Positions 42,766 to 50,815 of a stretch of 64,000 nucleotides of DNA are shown here, in pieces. Each line of letters begins with the position of its first letter. Position 1 is the first letter of the stretch. Origin of the DNA: JANNSX01 sp041397825 (lineage in GTDB: Bacteria > Pseudomonadota > Alphaproteobacteria > Rhizobiales > Hyphomicrobiaceae); the NCBI GenBank assembly GCA_041397825.1, contig JAWKVX010000002.1:1054001-1118000 (forward strand). The letters are read 5' to 3'. A program made the translations under genes and the position numbers. The notes under the pieces were generated by a model. The model was not told where the DNA came from and did not search any database. It worked only from the letters and a program-made list of their open reading frames with translations.

Positions 42766-43740
42766 ATGCCTAAAGACCCCCGCTTCCAACCCGTCGATGC
42801 CTCGGTGACGCCGCGCTTCTCGGGCGTCGCCACCTTCATGCGGACCCAGCGCCACGACATCAGTCCGGACCTCGACATCGCGCTCGTCGGCGTGCCGTTC
42901 GACATCGGCGTCAACTACAGGGCCGGCGCTCGGCATGCGCCGGCCGCCGTGCGGGAGGCCTCGCGCCTCATTCGGGCGATCCACCCGGTGAGTGGCATAG
43001 CGCCCTATGAGATCTGCAATGTCGCGGATGTCGGCGATGCACCGGTCAACCCGATCGACTTCGACCGGTCCATCAAGATGATCGAGGGGTTCTTCTGGAA
43101 GATCCAAGCGGTCGGGGCCGCACCGATCACGATCGGCGGCGATCACACCGTACCGTTACCGATCCTCAGGGCCCTCGCCAAGGACAAACCCGTCGGCATC
43201 GTGCAGATCGATAGTCACGCCGACACGCTCGACACGCTCGCCGAGACCAAGATCAACCACGCCACGACCTTCCGCCGTGCCGTCGAGGAGGGATTGATCG
43301 ATCCGAAGCGGGTTGTGCAGATCGGTTTACGCGGCAGCCGCTTTTCGCCCAACGACATCAAGTGGGGCCAGGACCAGGGCTTCACCTGCATCACGTTCGA
43401 CCAGTACGAGGAGATGGGTCGCAAGGCCGTCATCGAGACCATCGACCGTGTCATCGGCAAGGGGCCGACCTATGTCACCATCGACATCGACGGGCTCGAC
43501 CCCGCTTGGGCGATCGGCACTGGCGTGCCCGAGATCGGCGGGATGACACCGCGCGACTGTCAGGTGATACTGCGCTCGCTGCAGGGCAAGCATCTCGTCG
43601 GCGGCGATATCTGCGAGGTGGCGCCCTGCTTCGATCCGACCGGCATCACATCGGTAACGGCCGCCAATCTCATGTGGGAGATGCTCTGCGTCGTCGCCGA
43701 CAGCCATGCCAAGCGCAAGGCGAAGAAGCGCGCCAAGTAG
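42766..43740 (+). CDS. Agmatinase/guanidinobutyrase-family ureohydrolase
   Basis: Binuclear-manganese ureohydrolase of 324 aa that cleaves a guanidino group to urea plus amine. All metal ligands are seen: His127 (IGGDHTVP), Asp149, His151 and Asp153 (IDSHADT), and Asp240/Asp242 (TIDIDGLDPAWA). VGVPFDIGVNYRAGARHAPA is typical of the agmatinase group. Whether it acts on agmatine, 4-guanidinobutyrate or another guanidino acid cannot be read; the aminotransferases on both sides favour a guanidino acid that leaves an omega-amino acid. It is third gene of the operon, 18 bases after the preceding stop. Confidence 0.93.
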   Translation: MPKDPRFQPVDASVTPRFSGVATFMRTQRHDISPDLDIALVGVPFDIGVNYRAGARHAPAAVREASRLIRAIHPVSGIAPYEICNVADVGDAPVNPIDFDRSIKMIEGFFWKIQAVGAAPITIGGDHTVPLPILRALAKDKPVGIVQIDSHADTLDTLAETKINHATTFRRAVEEGLIDPKRVVQIGLRGSRFSPNDIKWGQDQGFTCITFDQYEEMGRKAVIETIDRVIGKGPTYVTIDIDGLDPAWAIGTGVPEIGGMTPRDCQVILRSLQGKHLVGGDICEVAPCFDPTGITSVTAANLMWEMLCVVADSHAKRKAKKRAK

Positions 43741-43759
43741 TCGAAAGAGGGAGGTCGCC

Positions 43760-45094
43760 ATGGCCCAGCCGAGACTGAAACCGAATGCCGATCTGGCCAG
43801 CGCCGCTGCGGAAGCCGAGGCGCGCTACATCACGGCGAACCCCAAGAGCAAGGCGCGCGCCGAGAAGGCCGCCGAGAGCATGCCCGGCGGCAATACCCGG
43901 ACCGTGCTCCATTATGGCCCGTTTCCGCTGACGCTTGTCTCGGGCGAAGGCTGCACGGTGTCGGACCTCGACGGCCACAGCTACACGGACTTCCTCGGCG
44001 AGTACACGGCCGGTCTCTATGGTCATTCGCACCCCAAGCTAAAGGCGGCGATCAAGCAGGCGCTCGACGGTGGCGTCGTTCTCGGCGGTCCCAATGCCTA
44101 CGAGGCCGAGCTTGCCCGCCTCATGTGCGAGCGATTTCCCTCCATCGAGCTCATCCGCTTCTGTAACTCGGGCACCGAGGCCAATCTCTTCGCCATCTCG
44201 ACGGCGCGCATGCATACCGGCCGTGACAAGGTGATGGTGTTCAACGGCGCCTATCACGGCGGCGTGTTCTACTTCGGCAAGGTGAAGCCGCCGATCAACG
44301 CGCCGTTCGACTGGGTGATTTCGACCTACAACGATACTGAGCAGACGCTCGGCCTCATCGACAAGCATGCGAGCGAGCTTGCCGCCGTCGTCATCGAGCC
44401 GATGATGGGCGGCGGCGGCGGCATATCGGCCGAGCCCGAGTTCCTGAGGGCGCTGCGTGAGGCGACGCGCAAGCACGGCATCATCCTCGTCTTCGACGAG
44501 GTGATGACGTCGCGTCTTTCCGATGGCGGCTTGCAAAAGAAGCACGGTGTCACGCCCGATTTGTCGGCCTTCGGCAAATATCTCGGTGGTGGCATGACCT
44601 TTGGCGCCTTCGGCGGGCGGCGCGATATCATGGCCCGCTACGACCCCTATCGCGCGGATGCCGTCTCGCACGCGGGCACCTTCAACAACAACGTGCTGTC
44701 GATGGCGGCTGGCGTCGTCGGCTTGAAGGAGATCTACACTCCGGAAGCGGCCGTCGAGCTCAACAGGCGCGGTGACGATCTCAGAGCCCGCGTCAACGCC
44801 ATCGCCGAGAAGCAGGGCCTGCCGTTTCAGATCACCGGTCAGGGCTCGATCATGGCCGTGCATTTCCAATCGGGCCCGATACGCAAGCCCGAGGATTGGT
44901 GGCCGAAGGATGACGCCGCCACGAAGCGCCAGGACAACCTGTCGAAGCTCTTCCATCTCGACATGCTCGAGATGGGGCAATATCTCGCCCGCCGTGGCTT
45001 CATCTCGCTGTCGCTGCCGCTGGCCGACACGCACTATGATGCCTTCGTTGCCGCGGTGGAGGAGTTCCTGGCGACGCGGGGAAACCTTCTCTGA
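43760..45094 (+). CDS. Class III aminotransferase, glutamate-1-semialdehyde-mutase-like
   Basis: A second class III PLP enzyme, 444 aa, closest in layout to glutamate-1-semialdehyde 2,1-aminomutase. PGGNTRTVLHYGPFPLTL (42-59) is the GSA-type opening, FCNSGTEANLFAI (134-146) the phosphate loop, LVFDEVMTSRLS (243-254) the ring-nitrogen Asp, and Lys273 in AFGKYLGGGMTFGAFGG. True HemL normally reads DEVMTGFR; here SRLS follows, so it is more likely a catabolic transaminase than the heme enzyme. ATG 43760 follows AGAGGGAGG; the previous stop is 20 bases upstream. It is the last gene of the operon and convergent with the 5-FCL gene. Confidence 0.9.
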   Translation: MAQPRLKPNADLASAAAEAEARYITANPKSKARAEKAAESMPGGNTRTVLHYGPFPLTLVSGEGCTVSDLDGHSYTDFLGEYTAGLYGHSHPKLKAAIKQALDGGVVLGGPNAYEAELARLMCERFPSIELIRFCNSGTEANLFAISTARMHTGRDKVMVFNGAYHGGVFYFGKVKPPINAPFDWVISTYNDTEQTLGLIDKHASELAAVVIEPMMGGGGGISAEPEFLRALREATRKHGIILVFDEVMTSRLSDGGLQKKHGVTPDLSAFGKYLGGGMTFGAFGGRRDIMARYDPYRADAVSHAGTFNNNVLSMAAGVVGLKEIYTPEAAVELNRRGDDLRARVNAIAEKQGLPFQITGQGSIMAVHFQSGPIRKPEDWWPKDDAATKRQDNLSKLFHLDMLEMGQYLARRGFISLSLPLADTHYDAFVAAVEEFLATRGNLL

Positions 45095-45132
45095 CCGCCT
45101 GGCCGCGAGCGTGAACCGAAGAGTGGTGCCGC

Positions 45133-45723
45133 TCAACCGAAGGTGAGCGTCCGTGTCGGCGTGACGAGGTGGTCGAGGCGGGCATCGTAGGCGTCGCGGG
45201 GGACGGCCTCGACCTCCTGCTCGTCATAGGCGAGGCCGATGGCAACGACCGGCTTCCTGGCCCGGAGCGCCGCGAGCGACCGGTCATAGAACCCGCCGCC
45301 ATAGCCGACGCGGTAGCCCTGCGCATCGAACGCCGCCATCGGTACGACGAGGATGTCGGGCGCGATCTCGGGCGACGTCGCGAGTGGCTGCTCGATGCCG
45401 TAGGGGCCGGAGGCCATCGCGTCTCCCGGCCTCCAGTGTCGAAAGATGAGCGGCTTGCCCCTGCCGATGACGACGGGGAGACCGATGCCGTAGCCGGCGG
45501 CATCGAGCGCCTCGAGCAGAATCGCCGTCCCGATCTCGTCGCCGAAGGAGCGGAAGGCACTGATGGCGCCGACCGGAAAGCGGGCGATGAGCGCCAGCAT
45601 GCGCTCGGCCGCCGCCTCGGCCCGGGGGGCTGCCAGCTCAGCCGGAATGGCGGCCCGGCGCGCGAGGACGACTTTGCGCAGGGCCGATTTGGTGGCGGCA
45701 AGATCGACGTCGGACATGGCCAT
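45133..45723 (-). CDS. 5-Formyltetrahydrofolate cyclo-ligase
   Basis: ATP-dependent enzyme (YgfA/MTHFS), 196 aa, that turns 5-formyl-THF into 5,10-methenyl-THF and so recovers folate. Family signs are LRKVVLARRAAIPAE at the N terminus, RSFGDEIGTAILLEALDAAG and the ATP/Mg loop GYGGGFYDRSL (140-150), then IGLAYDEQEVEAVP. The start at ATG 45721-45723 is chosen because the 70 upstream in-frame residues are not conserved and cover a putative 6S RNA. The neighbourhood zapA - 6S RNA - 5-FCL is widespread in proteobacteria. Confidence 0.93.
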   Translation of the reverse strand: MAMSDVDLAATKSALRKVVLARRAAIPAELAAPRAEAAAERMLALIARFPVGAISAFRSFGDEIGTAILLEALDAAGYGIGLPVVIGRGKPLIFRHWRPGDAMASGPYGIEQPLATSPEIAPDILVVPMAAFDAQGYRVGYGGGFYDRSLAALRARKPVVAIGLAYDEQEVEAVPRDAYDARLDHLVTPTRTLTFG

Positions 45724-45744
45724 CTGCGGCAGGGGTAAGGTCTC

Positions 45745-45885
45745 GTTGTCGGTGTGGCGAAGGCGAGCAGCCCACGTCAGCCGTTGGCCGGTTGGATCCC
45801 GCATGGTCCCTACAAAGTAGGGGGGCGCCGAATGTCCGGGACCACGGTCCCGGCCAGGGTCAGCTCCCATGCAGAATTTATAGGC
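45745..45885 (-). ncRNA. ssrS: Putative 6S RNA (ssrS)
   Basis: The gap between zapA and the 5-FCL gene is where 6S RNA sits in many proteobacteria. On the minus strand a TATAAA (45882-45877) could be its -10 box. Downstream are GC-rich paired segments: TGGCCGG near 45855 can pair with CCGGCCA near 45795, CCGGGACC with GGTCCCGG, and CCCTAC with GTAGGG around a TTT loop. This fits a long, partly open hairpin of the 6S type, which traps sigma-70 RNA polymerase in stationary phase. Ends are approximate. It rests mainly on synteny and partial pairing; a covariance-model scan would decide. Confidence 0.5.
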
Positions 45886-46005
45886 CCCGGGGATCTCGGT
45901 GGCCTGACGCGCCGCGCAGGTCTGCTCGAGCAGCAATGTAGTTGAATTCGCCGGTCCGGCAAACGCCTCGCGGCGATCGTGGTGTCGGATCGGCCAATGG
46001 CCGTC

Positions 46006-46299
46006 TCAAAGATCGCTCTCGGGCTTCGGAGCTTTGGCCAGCCGGGCCTGGGCGATGCTGGTGACCTTGTCGATATTGGCGTCGCGCGCCTCGAAGAGCT
46101 CGTCCGCGATGAGGAGCGCCGCCATGACGAGCAACTTGTCGTGGCCGATGGCGCCGTGCTCGGCCGTCAGCCGTTCGACTTTGCCGGAGAGGTGGTCGCC
46201 GAGCGCCTGCAGGCGCGTCTCCTCACCCTCGCCGCAGCCGAGACGATAGTTGCGCCCGTCGAGCATCAGGCTCACAACGCCCATTGGGCCATCTCCCAA
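46006..46299 (-). CDS. zapA: Cell division protein ZapA
   Basis: A 97-residue FtsZ-ring stabiliser. VSLMLDGRNYRLGCGEGEET and LQALGDHLSGKVERL form the ZapA domain, and KLLVMAALLIADELFEARD starts the coiled-coil dimer helix. ATG 46297-46299 gives MGDGPMG...; the second ATG five codons later is also possible. It lies downstream of a small coiled-coil gene on the same strand (33-base gap) and upstream of the putative 6S RNA and 5-FCL, the usual order. Confidence 0.92.
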   Translation of the reverse strand: MGDGPMGVVSLMLDGRNYRLGCGEGEETRLQALGDHLSGKVERLTAEHGAIGHDKLLVMAALLIADELFEARDANIDKVTSIAQARLAKAPKPESDL

Positions 46300-46332
46300 T
46301 TGCAGACCGTGTGCGGCCCGGCAGCGCGCGAA

Positions 46333-46569
46333 TCAGGTCGCGCGGCCAAGGATTTTATGAATCGTCTCGATGGCTGCATCAAGACGGGCGCCGACTTTGC
46401 GATGCAGATTCTCGAGATCGCGAATGCGCGACTGGGCGGCCTCGAGTTCGGCGACGAGCGGCGACGGGCCTTGGCGAGGTGATCCTGAACGCTTTTTGCT
46501 GGACTTCACCGGCTTGGCGGATGTGGTCTTGCGACGTGGGGCGGTCTTGCCCTGACTGCGCTTGGCCAT
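46333..46569 (-). CDS. Small basic coiled-coil protein upstream of zapA (DUF4164-like)
   Basis: A 78-residue protein. The first 40 residues are Lys/Ser/Arg-rich (KRSQGKTAPRRKTTSAKPVK), the rest is one coiled coil (LVAELEAAQSRIRDLENLHR then KVGARLDAAIETIHKIL). In alphaproteobacteria a short DUF4164 protein with a coiled coil often precedes zapA, and this gene has that place and shape, though the sequence is too short for a sure family call. It could assist ZapA or FtsZ assembly; this is inference from position. ATG 46567-46569 is used, and the gene is divergent from gap. Confidence 0.6.
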   Translation of the reverse strand: MAKRSQGKTAPRRKTTSAKPVKSSKKRSGSPRQGPSPLVAELEAAQSRIRDLENLHRKVGARLDAAIETIHKILGRAT

Positions 46570-46800
46570 GCTCAACTCCACTTACATCCCGCCCACTTGC
46601 TACTGAATACCGATAGTAAGGCTATTCGTCCGCCGTTGCCTACGCAAAACGGGTCGGGGCGGCCCGGGGCTGGGTCGCGTCAATGCGCCCGTCCAACGTC
46701 GGTCGTCCAGCCATTGACAGAAGGACGCGCCAATCGCACCTTTCCGGCCATCCGTGCTGGCCACGCCCGCCGGTCTCCCGACCCCAGCCAAGAGGCCCCT

Positions 46801-47811
46801 ATGTCCGTCAAGGTTGCTATCAGTGGTTTCGGCCGGATCGGCCGCAATATTCTGCGTGCCGTCGCCGAAGCCAATCGCACCGACCTCGAGGTCGTCGCCA
46901 TTAACGATCTGGCGGCCACGAAGGACAACGCGCACCTGTTCAAATACGACAGCGTCCACGGCCCCTATCACGGCCCGGTAGCGGTCGACGGCGACATGAT
47001 GAGCATCGGATTTGGAAAGCCGATCAAAGTGTTGGCCGAGAAGGACCCGAAAAAGCTGCCCTGGTCGGCGCTTGGCGTCGATGTCGTGATGGAGTGCACG
47101 GGCATCTTCACCTCGAAGGAGAAGGCCGGCGTGCATCTGGAGGCCGGTGCAAAGCGGGTGCTGGTGTCGGCCCCGGCCGATGGTGCGGACCTCACCGTCG
47201 TCTACGGCGTCAACCATGGTAAGCTCGCCAAAGAGCATAAAGTCGTCTCGAACGCCTCCTGCACGACCAACTGCCTCGCCCCGGTCGCCAAGGTGCTGAA
47301 CGATCTCTGTGGCATCCAGTCGGGCTACATGACGACGATCCACGCCTATACCAATGACCAGAAGATCCTCGACCAGGTGCACAAGGACGTCCGCCGGGCG
47401 CGCGCCGCCGGCATGTCGATGATCCCGACCTCGACGGGCGCCGCCAAGGCGGTCGGCCTCGTGCTGCCCGAGCTCAAGGGCAAGCTCGACGGAACCGCCA
47501 TCCGCGTACCGACGCCGAACGTCTCGGTGGTCGATCTGAAGTTCATCCCCAATCGGGAGACGACAGTCGACGAGATCAATAAGGCCGTGAAGCGGGCGGC
47601 GTCGCAGGAGCTCAAGGGTATCCTCTCGGCGGTCGACGAGGAGCTCGTCTCGATCGACTTCAATCACAATCCGCATTCCTCGAACTTCGACCTGACACAG
47701 ACCCAGATCGTCGATGGCCGGCTCGTGCGCGTGCTGTCCTGGTATGATAACGAATGGGGCTTCTCGAACCGCATGTGCGACACGGCGGTGGCGATGGGTA
47801 AGCTCGGCTAG
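46801..47811 (+). CDS. gap: Glyceraldehyde-3-phosphate dehydrogenase
   Basis: Glycolytic/gluconeogenic enzyme of 336 aa. The NAD motif ISGFGRIGRNILRA is at 7-20, the catalytic Cys154 in NASCTTNCLAP, and the S-loop TIHAYTNDQKILDQVHKDVR follows. TSTGAAKAVGLVLPELKGKL and SWYDNEWGFSNRM complete the family. The start MSVKVAISGFG at 46801 is clear; the frame opens 200 bases earlier without conservation. Instead of the common tkt-gap-pgk order, gap is followed after about 110 bases by class I aldolase, and no pgk or tkt is present. Confidence 0.96.
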   Translation: MSVKVAISGFGRIGRNILRAVAEANRTDLEVVAINDLAATKDNAHLFKYDSVHGPYHGPVAVDGDMMSIGFGKPIKVLAEKDPKKLPWSALGVDVVMECTGIFTSKEKAGVHLEAGAKRVLVSAPADGADLTVVYGVNHGKLAKEHKVVSNASCTTNCLAPVAKVLNDLCGIQSGYMTTIHAYTNDQKILDQVHKDVRRARAAGMSMIPTSTGAAKAVGLVLPELKGKLDGTAIRVPTPNVSVVDLKFIPNRETTVDEINKAVKRAASQELKGILSAVDEELVSIDFNHNPHSSNFDLTQTQIVDGRLVRVLSWYDNEWGFSNRMCDTAVAMGKLG

Positions 47812-47919
47812 ATCGCGAGAACTGCCGGCTGCGCGGTCGCAAACGCCGCGCGGCCGTGACTGCGCGAAGCGCGATTTGCGGCAGGATTGGTGGAACTCGG
47901 TTCCCAGGGAGACGGCGTC

Positions 47920-48951
47920 ATGACGAAATCACTCGAGGACATCGCCCGCGCCATGGTGGCGCCGGGCAAGGGTATTCTGGCGGCGGATGAGAGCTCTGGC
48001 ACGATCCAGAAGCGGTTCGATGCCATCGGCGTCGAGAACACGGAGGCGAACCGCCGCGACTATCGCGAGCTGCTGTTCCGCTCGACCGACGCCATGAAGA
48101 GCCACATCTCGGGGGTCATCCTCTACGATGAGACGATCAAGCAGAAGGCCAAGGATGGCACGCCGCTCGTCGACATCATTAAGGCGACCGGCGCCGTTCC
48201 CGGCATCAAGGTCGACGAAGGCGCCAAGGATCTCACGGGCTTTGCCGGCGAGAAGGTGACGGAAGGGCTGGACAAGCTGCGCGAGCGCCTGAAGAAGTAC
48301 CACGAGCTCGGCGCCCGTTTCGCCAAGTGGCGCGCCGTCATCGACATCGGCCGCGCCGGCAGTCCGAAGGTGCCGTCCCTCTATTGCATCAAGGCCAATA
48401 CGCATGCGCTCGCACGCTATGCGGCGCTCTGCCAGGAAGCGGGCATCGTGCCGATCGTCGAGCCCGAGGTGCTGATGGACGGCGATCACGATATCGATCG
48501 CTGCGCCGAGGTGACGGAGGTAACGCTCGCCCAGCTCTACTACGATCTGGCGGATGCGAGCGTGAGGCTCGAGGGCACGGTGCTGAAGCCCAACATGGTC
48601 ATCTCAGGCAAGCTCTGCAAAACTCAGGCCGGAGTCCAGGAGGTCGCGGAGAAGACCGTGCGCGTCCTCCGCCGGACTGTGCCGTCGGCTGTGCCGGGCA
48701 TCGCCTTCCTGTCTGGCGGCCAGTCCGACGAGGATGCGACCGCGCACCTCTCCGCCATGAATGCCATCGGCGGATTGCCCTGGGCGTTGACCTTCTCCTA
48801 CGGCCGCGCCCTGCAGGCCGCCGCCCAGAAAGCCTGGGGTGGCAAGGCCGAGAACACGGCCGCCGCCCAACGCGCCTTCTCGCACCGTGCGAAGATGAAT
48901 GCACTGGCCGCGGTCGGAAAATGGGAGAAGACGCTGGAGAAGGCGGCTTAG
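47920..48951 (+). CDS. fba: Fructose-bisphosphate aldolase, class I
   Basis: Schiff-base aldolase of 343 aa that splits fructose-1,6-bisphosphate. GKGILAADESSGTIQKRFD (17-35) is the class I start, VDEGAKDLTGFAGEKVTEGL follows, KWRAVIDIG contains an active-site Lys, and the Schiff-base Lys223 is in GTVLKPNMVIS. FLSGGQSDEDATAHL is the phosphate-binding region. No metal-binding histidines of class II are present. ATG 47920 follows AGGGAGACGG. The gene is co-oriented with gap upstream and with a ThiE-like gene 184 bases downstream. Confidence 0.95.
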   Translation: MTKSLEDIARAMVAPGKGILAADESSGTIQKRFDAIGVENTEANRRDYRELLFRSTDAMKSHISGVILYDETIKQKAKDGTPLVDIIKATGAVPGIKVDEGAKDLTGFAGEKVTEGLDKLRERLKKYHELGARFAKWRAVIDIGRAGSPKVPSLYCIKANTHALARYAALCQEAGIVPIVEPEVLMDGDHDIDRCAEVTEVTLAQLYYDLADASVRLEGTVLKPNMVISGKLCKTQAGVQEVAEKTVRVLRRTVPSAVPGIAFLSGGQSDEDATAHLSAMNAIGGLPWALTFSYGRALQAAAQKAWGGKAENTAAAQRAFSHRAKMNALAAVGKWEKTLEKAA

Positions 48952-49135
48952 GCCGCTTTCCCGCCTGCAAGCGGGTCTGACGGTGGCATCGAGTCGGATG
49001 CGGCGCTGGCCGTGTTTGAGGCGCGAGCCGAGTCCAGGTCGTTTGAAAGTGCTGCCACCCATTTCCCAAAGTCTCTTTTCTGCCGGAATCGGGCGAACTA
49101 TGCTGAGACTATCGCCCCAGCCCTGAGACACCCGG

Positions 49136-49786
49136 ATGCCGGCCGACCACCTCCGCTGCCAGCTCTATCTCGTCGCCGAGACCGACGCCCATGGACGCGG
49201 GCTGGAGGAGCTCGAGGCCGTGCTGGCGGCCGGCGGTGAGGCCGTTGCCTCGGTCCTGCTCCGTCCGCGATCCGGCGGCACGCTGGCCCATGGCGAGCTA
49301 CAGTCGGCCATCCAGCGGCTGCAAACCCGGGGACTGGCCGTGCTGATCGCCGACGACGCGGAGCTCGCCCGTCATCTCGGGGCCGACGGCGTGCATCTCT
49401 ACGCCCTTCACGACGAGGGCGAGGCGCGCGCGCGCTATGCCATTGCCCGGGCGATGCTCGGCAGCGACCGGACGGTCGGGGCCTCGGCCGGAGTGTCGCG
49501 ACACCTGGCCATGGTGCTCGGGGAGATCGGCGCCGACTATGTGGCCTTCGAGACGGGACCAGACGACGCGCGCGATCGGGTGGCCGAGCTTGCCATCTGG
49601 TGGGCGCCGCTGTTCGAGGTGCCGGTCGTCGCGATGGGGATCGAGAGCGCGGCCGAGGCCGATCGGCTGGCGGCGGCCGGTGTCGATTTCCTGGGCGTCG
49701 CCGTATCGGGTTTGCCGAAGGATGCTCAGACTCAGCATGTCGCTCGCCTCGCCGCGGCGATCTCGACAGGCGAGATCGTCCCATGA
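49136..49786 (+). CDS. ThiE-like protein (thiamine-phosphate-synthase fold, altered site)
   Basis: A 216-residue TIM-barrel protein related to thiamine phosphate synthase. The strand order is recognisable: CQLYLVAETD, AVASVLLRP, GLAVLIADDAELARHLGADG VHL, TVGASAGVSRH, DYVAFETG, PVVAMGIESAAEADRLAAAGV. Residues that bind pyrophosphate and the pyrimidine in ThiE appear changed: QxRxK is LLRPR, HLGQ is HLYA, GVSxHS is GASAGV, and GPVFPT is ETGPDD. It probably does not make thiamine phosphate. It is coupled to the following Sel1 gene (ATGA overlap) and downstream of fba, an arrangement that I recall from other Hyphomicrobiales. Confidence 0.75.
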   Translation: MPADHLRCQLYLVAETDAHGRGLEELEAVLAAGGEAVASVLLRPRSGGTLAHGELQSAIQRLQTRGLAVLIADDAELARHLGADGVHLYALHDEGEARARYAIARAMLGSDRTVGASAGVSRHLAMVLGEIGADYVAFETGPDDARDRVAELAIWWAPLFEVPVVAMGIESAAEADRLAAAGVDFLGVAVSGLPKDAQTQHVARLAAAISTGEIVP

Positions 49787-50718
49787 GACGGGGTCTCATC
49801 ATGCTTGCCGTGCTCCTGACGGCTTCCCCGGCCCACGCCGGCGAGACGGGAAAGGCCACCGACAAGACGGGACTCGCCGCCGATCCGGCCTTCGCCGCCT
49901 TCGACGACGGTCGGTATGTGACGGCGCTGGATCTCGCCAAGGCGCGAGCGGCTGCTGGAGAGGCGGCCGCGCATACGCTCATCGGCCGCATCTACGCCGA
50001 AGGTCTCGGGGTCGATCGCGACTTGAGGTCGGCGGCCGAGTGGTATGCGAAAGGCGCCAAGCTCGGCGATACCAACGCCATGTTTGCGCTCGGCATGTTA
50101 CACCTCGCCGGCAGCGGCGTCGGCAAGAGCTACAGGGTTGCGGCTGACTGGTTCGAGGCCGCGGCGGCGCGCGGCCATGGCCTGGCAGCATACAATCTGG
50201 CGCTCCTCTATACGTCGGGCGATGGCCGGAAGCGCGACATGGTCAAGGCTGCCAAGCTGCTGCGGCAGGCAGCCGAGGCCGGGCATGCGCCCGCCGAGTA
50301 CGATTTGGGCGTGCTCTACACGAAGGGCGAGGGCGTCGCGCCCGACGACGGGGAAGCCGCGCACTGGATCGGTCTTGCTGCCGAGGCGGGTTATGTCGAT
50401 GCCCAGGTCGAATACGCGATCCTGCTCTTCAAGGGGCGGGGCGTCGCCAAGGATGAGGCGCGCGGCGCCTGGTTTCTGCTGGCGGCCGCCGAGAAGGGCA
50501 ATCCGATCGCGCAGAACCGGCTGGCCCGCCTCTATGCCTTCGGCCTCGTCTTCGAGAAGCACCTGCCCACGGCCGCCAAGTGGCACCTCATCGCTCGTGC
50601 CGCTGGCGCAAGCGATCTGGAACTCGACGTGCTGATCTCGAAGCTGACGCCTGAGCAGCGCGCGGAAGCCGAGGCCGAGGCCGAGGCCTGGCGGGATCGC
50701 AGGGCGGCGTACTATTGA
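49783..50718 (+). CDS. Exported Sel1-repeat protein
   Basis: A 311-residue protein with a signal peptide (MRRGLIMLAVLLTASPAHA, cut about residue 19) and about six Sel1-type TPR repeats, each around 36 residues (AAAHTLIGRIYAEGLGVDRD, TNAMFALGMLHLAGSGVGKS, LAAYNLALLYTSGDGRKRDM, APAEYDLGVLYTKGEGVAPD, AQVEYAILLFKGRGVAKDEA). The end is Glu/Ala/Arg-rich (EQRAEAEAEAEAWRDRRA). Sel1 proteins scaffold periplasmic complexes; the partner is unknown. The ATG at 49783 overlaps the stop of the ThiE-like gene. Confidence 0.88.
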   Translation: MRRGLIMLAVLLTASPAHAGETGKATDKTGLAADPAFAAFDDGRYVTALDLAKARAAAGEAAAHTLIGRIYAEGLGVDRDLRSAAEWYAKGAKLGDTNAMFALGMLHLAGSGVGKSYRVAADWFEAAAARGHGLAAYNLALLYTSGDGRKRDMVKAAKLLRQAAEAGHAPAEYDLGVLYTKGEGVAPDDGEAAHWIGLAAEAGYVDAQVEYAILLFKGRGVAKDEARGAWFLLAAAEKGNPIAQNRLARLYAFGLVFEKHLPTAAKWHLIARAAGASDLELDVLISKLTPEQRAEAEAEAEAWRDRRAAYY

Positions 50719-50815
50719 GGCTGTGTCCGGTGCCGGCCCTGTTGCCGTCGGCCAATCAATCGGCTTATCGTCTTGCAATTGCAGCGTCTGTCGAGGGGCG
50801 CCGGGGGGGGAGCGA

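Noticed and set aside
37794..43740. Clavulanate-like biosynthesis, suggested by an acetolactate-synthase-like TPP enzyme near an agmatinase-type hydrolase (compare carboxyethylarginine synthase and proclavaminate amidinohydrolase)
   Set aside because: There is no beta-lactam synthetase or clavaminate synthase, the two genes are on opposite strands, and the neighbours are transaminases and an amidase. A catabolic reading fits better.
45724..45936. Longer 5-FCL protein starting at 45936 with 71 extra residues
   Set aside because: The extra part is not conserved, contains no domain, and covers a promoter-like box and paired segments of a likely 6S RNA; ATG 45723 gives the normal family length.
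50723..50815. 31-residue N-terminal extension of the polyamine ATPase
   Set aside because: It is Cys/Ser/Gly-rich and unlike PotA proteins, while GTG 50816 has a strong G-rich ribosome site and begins the conserved domain.
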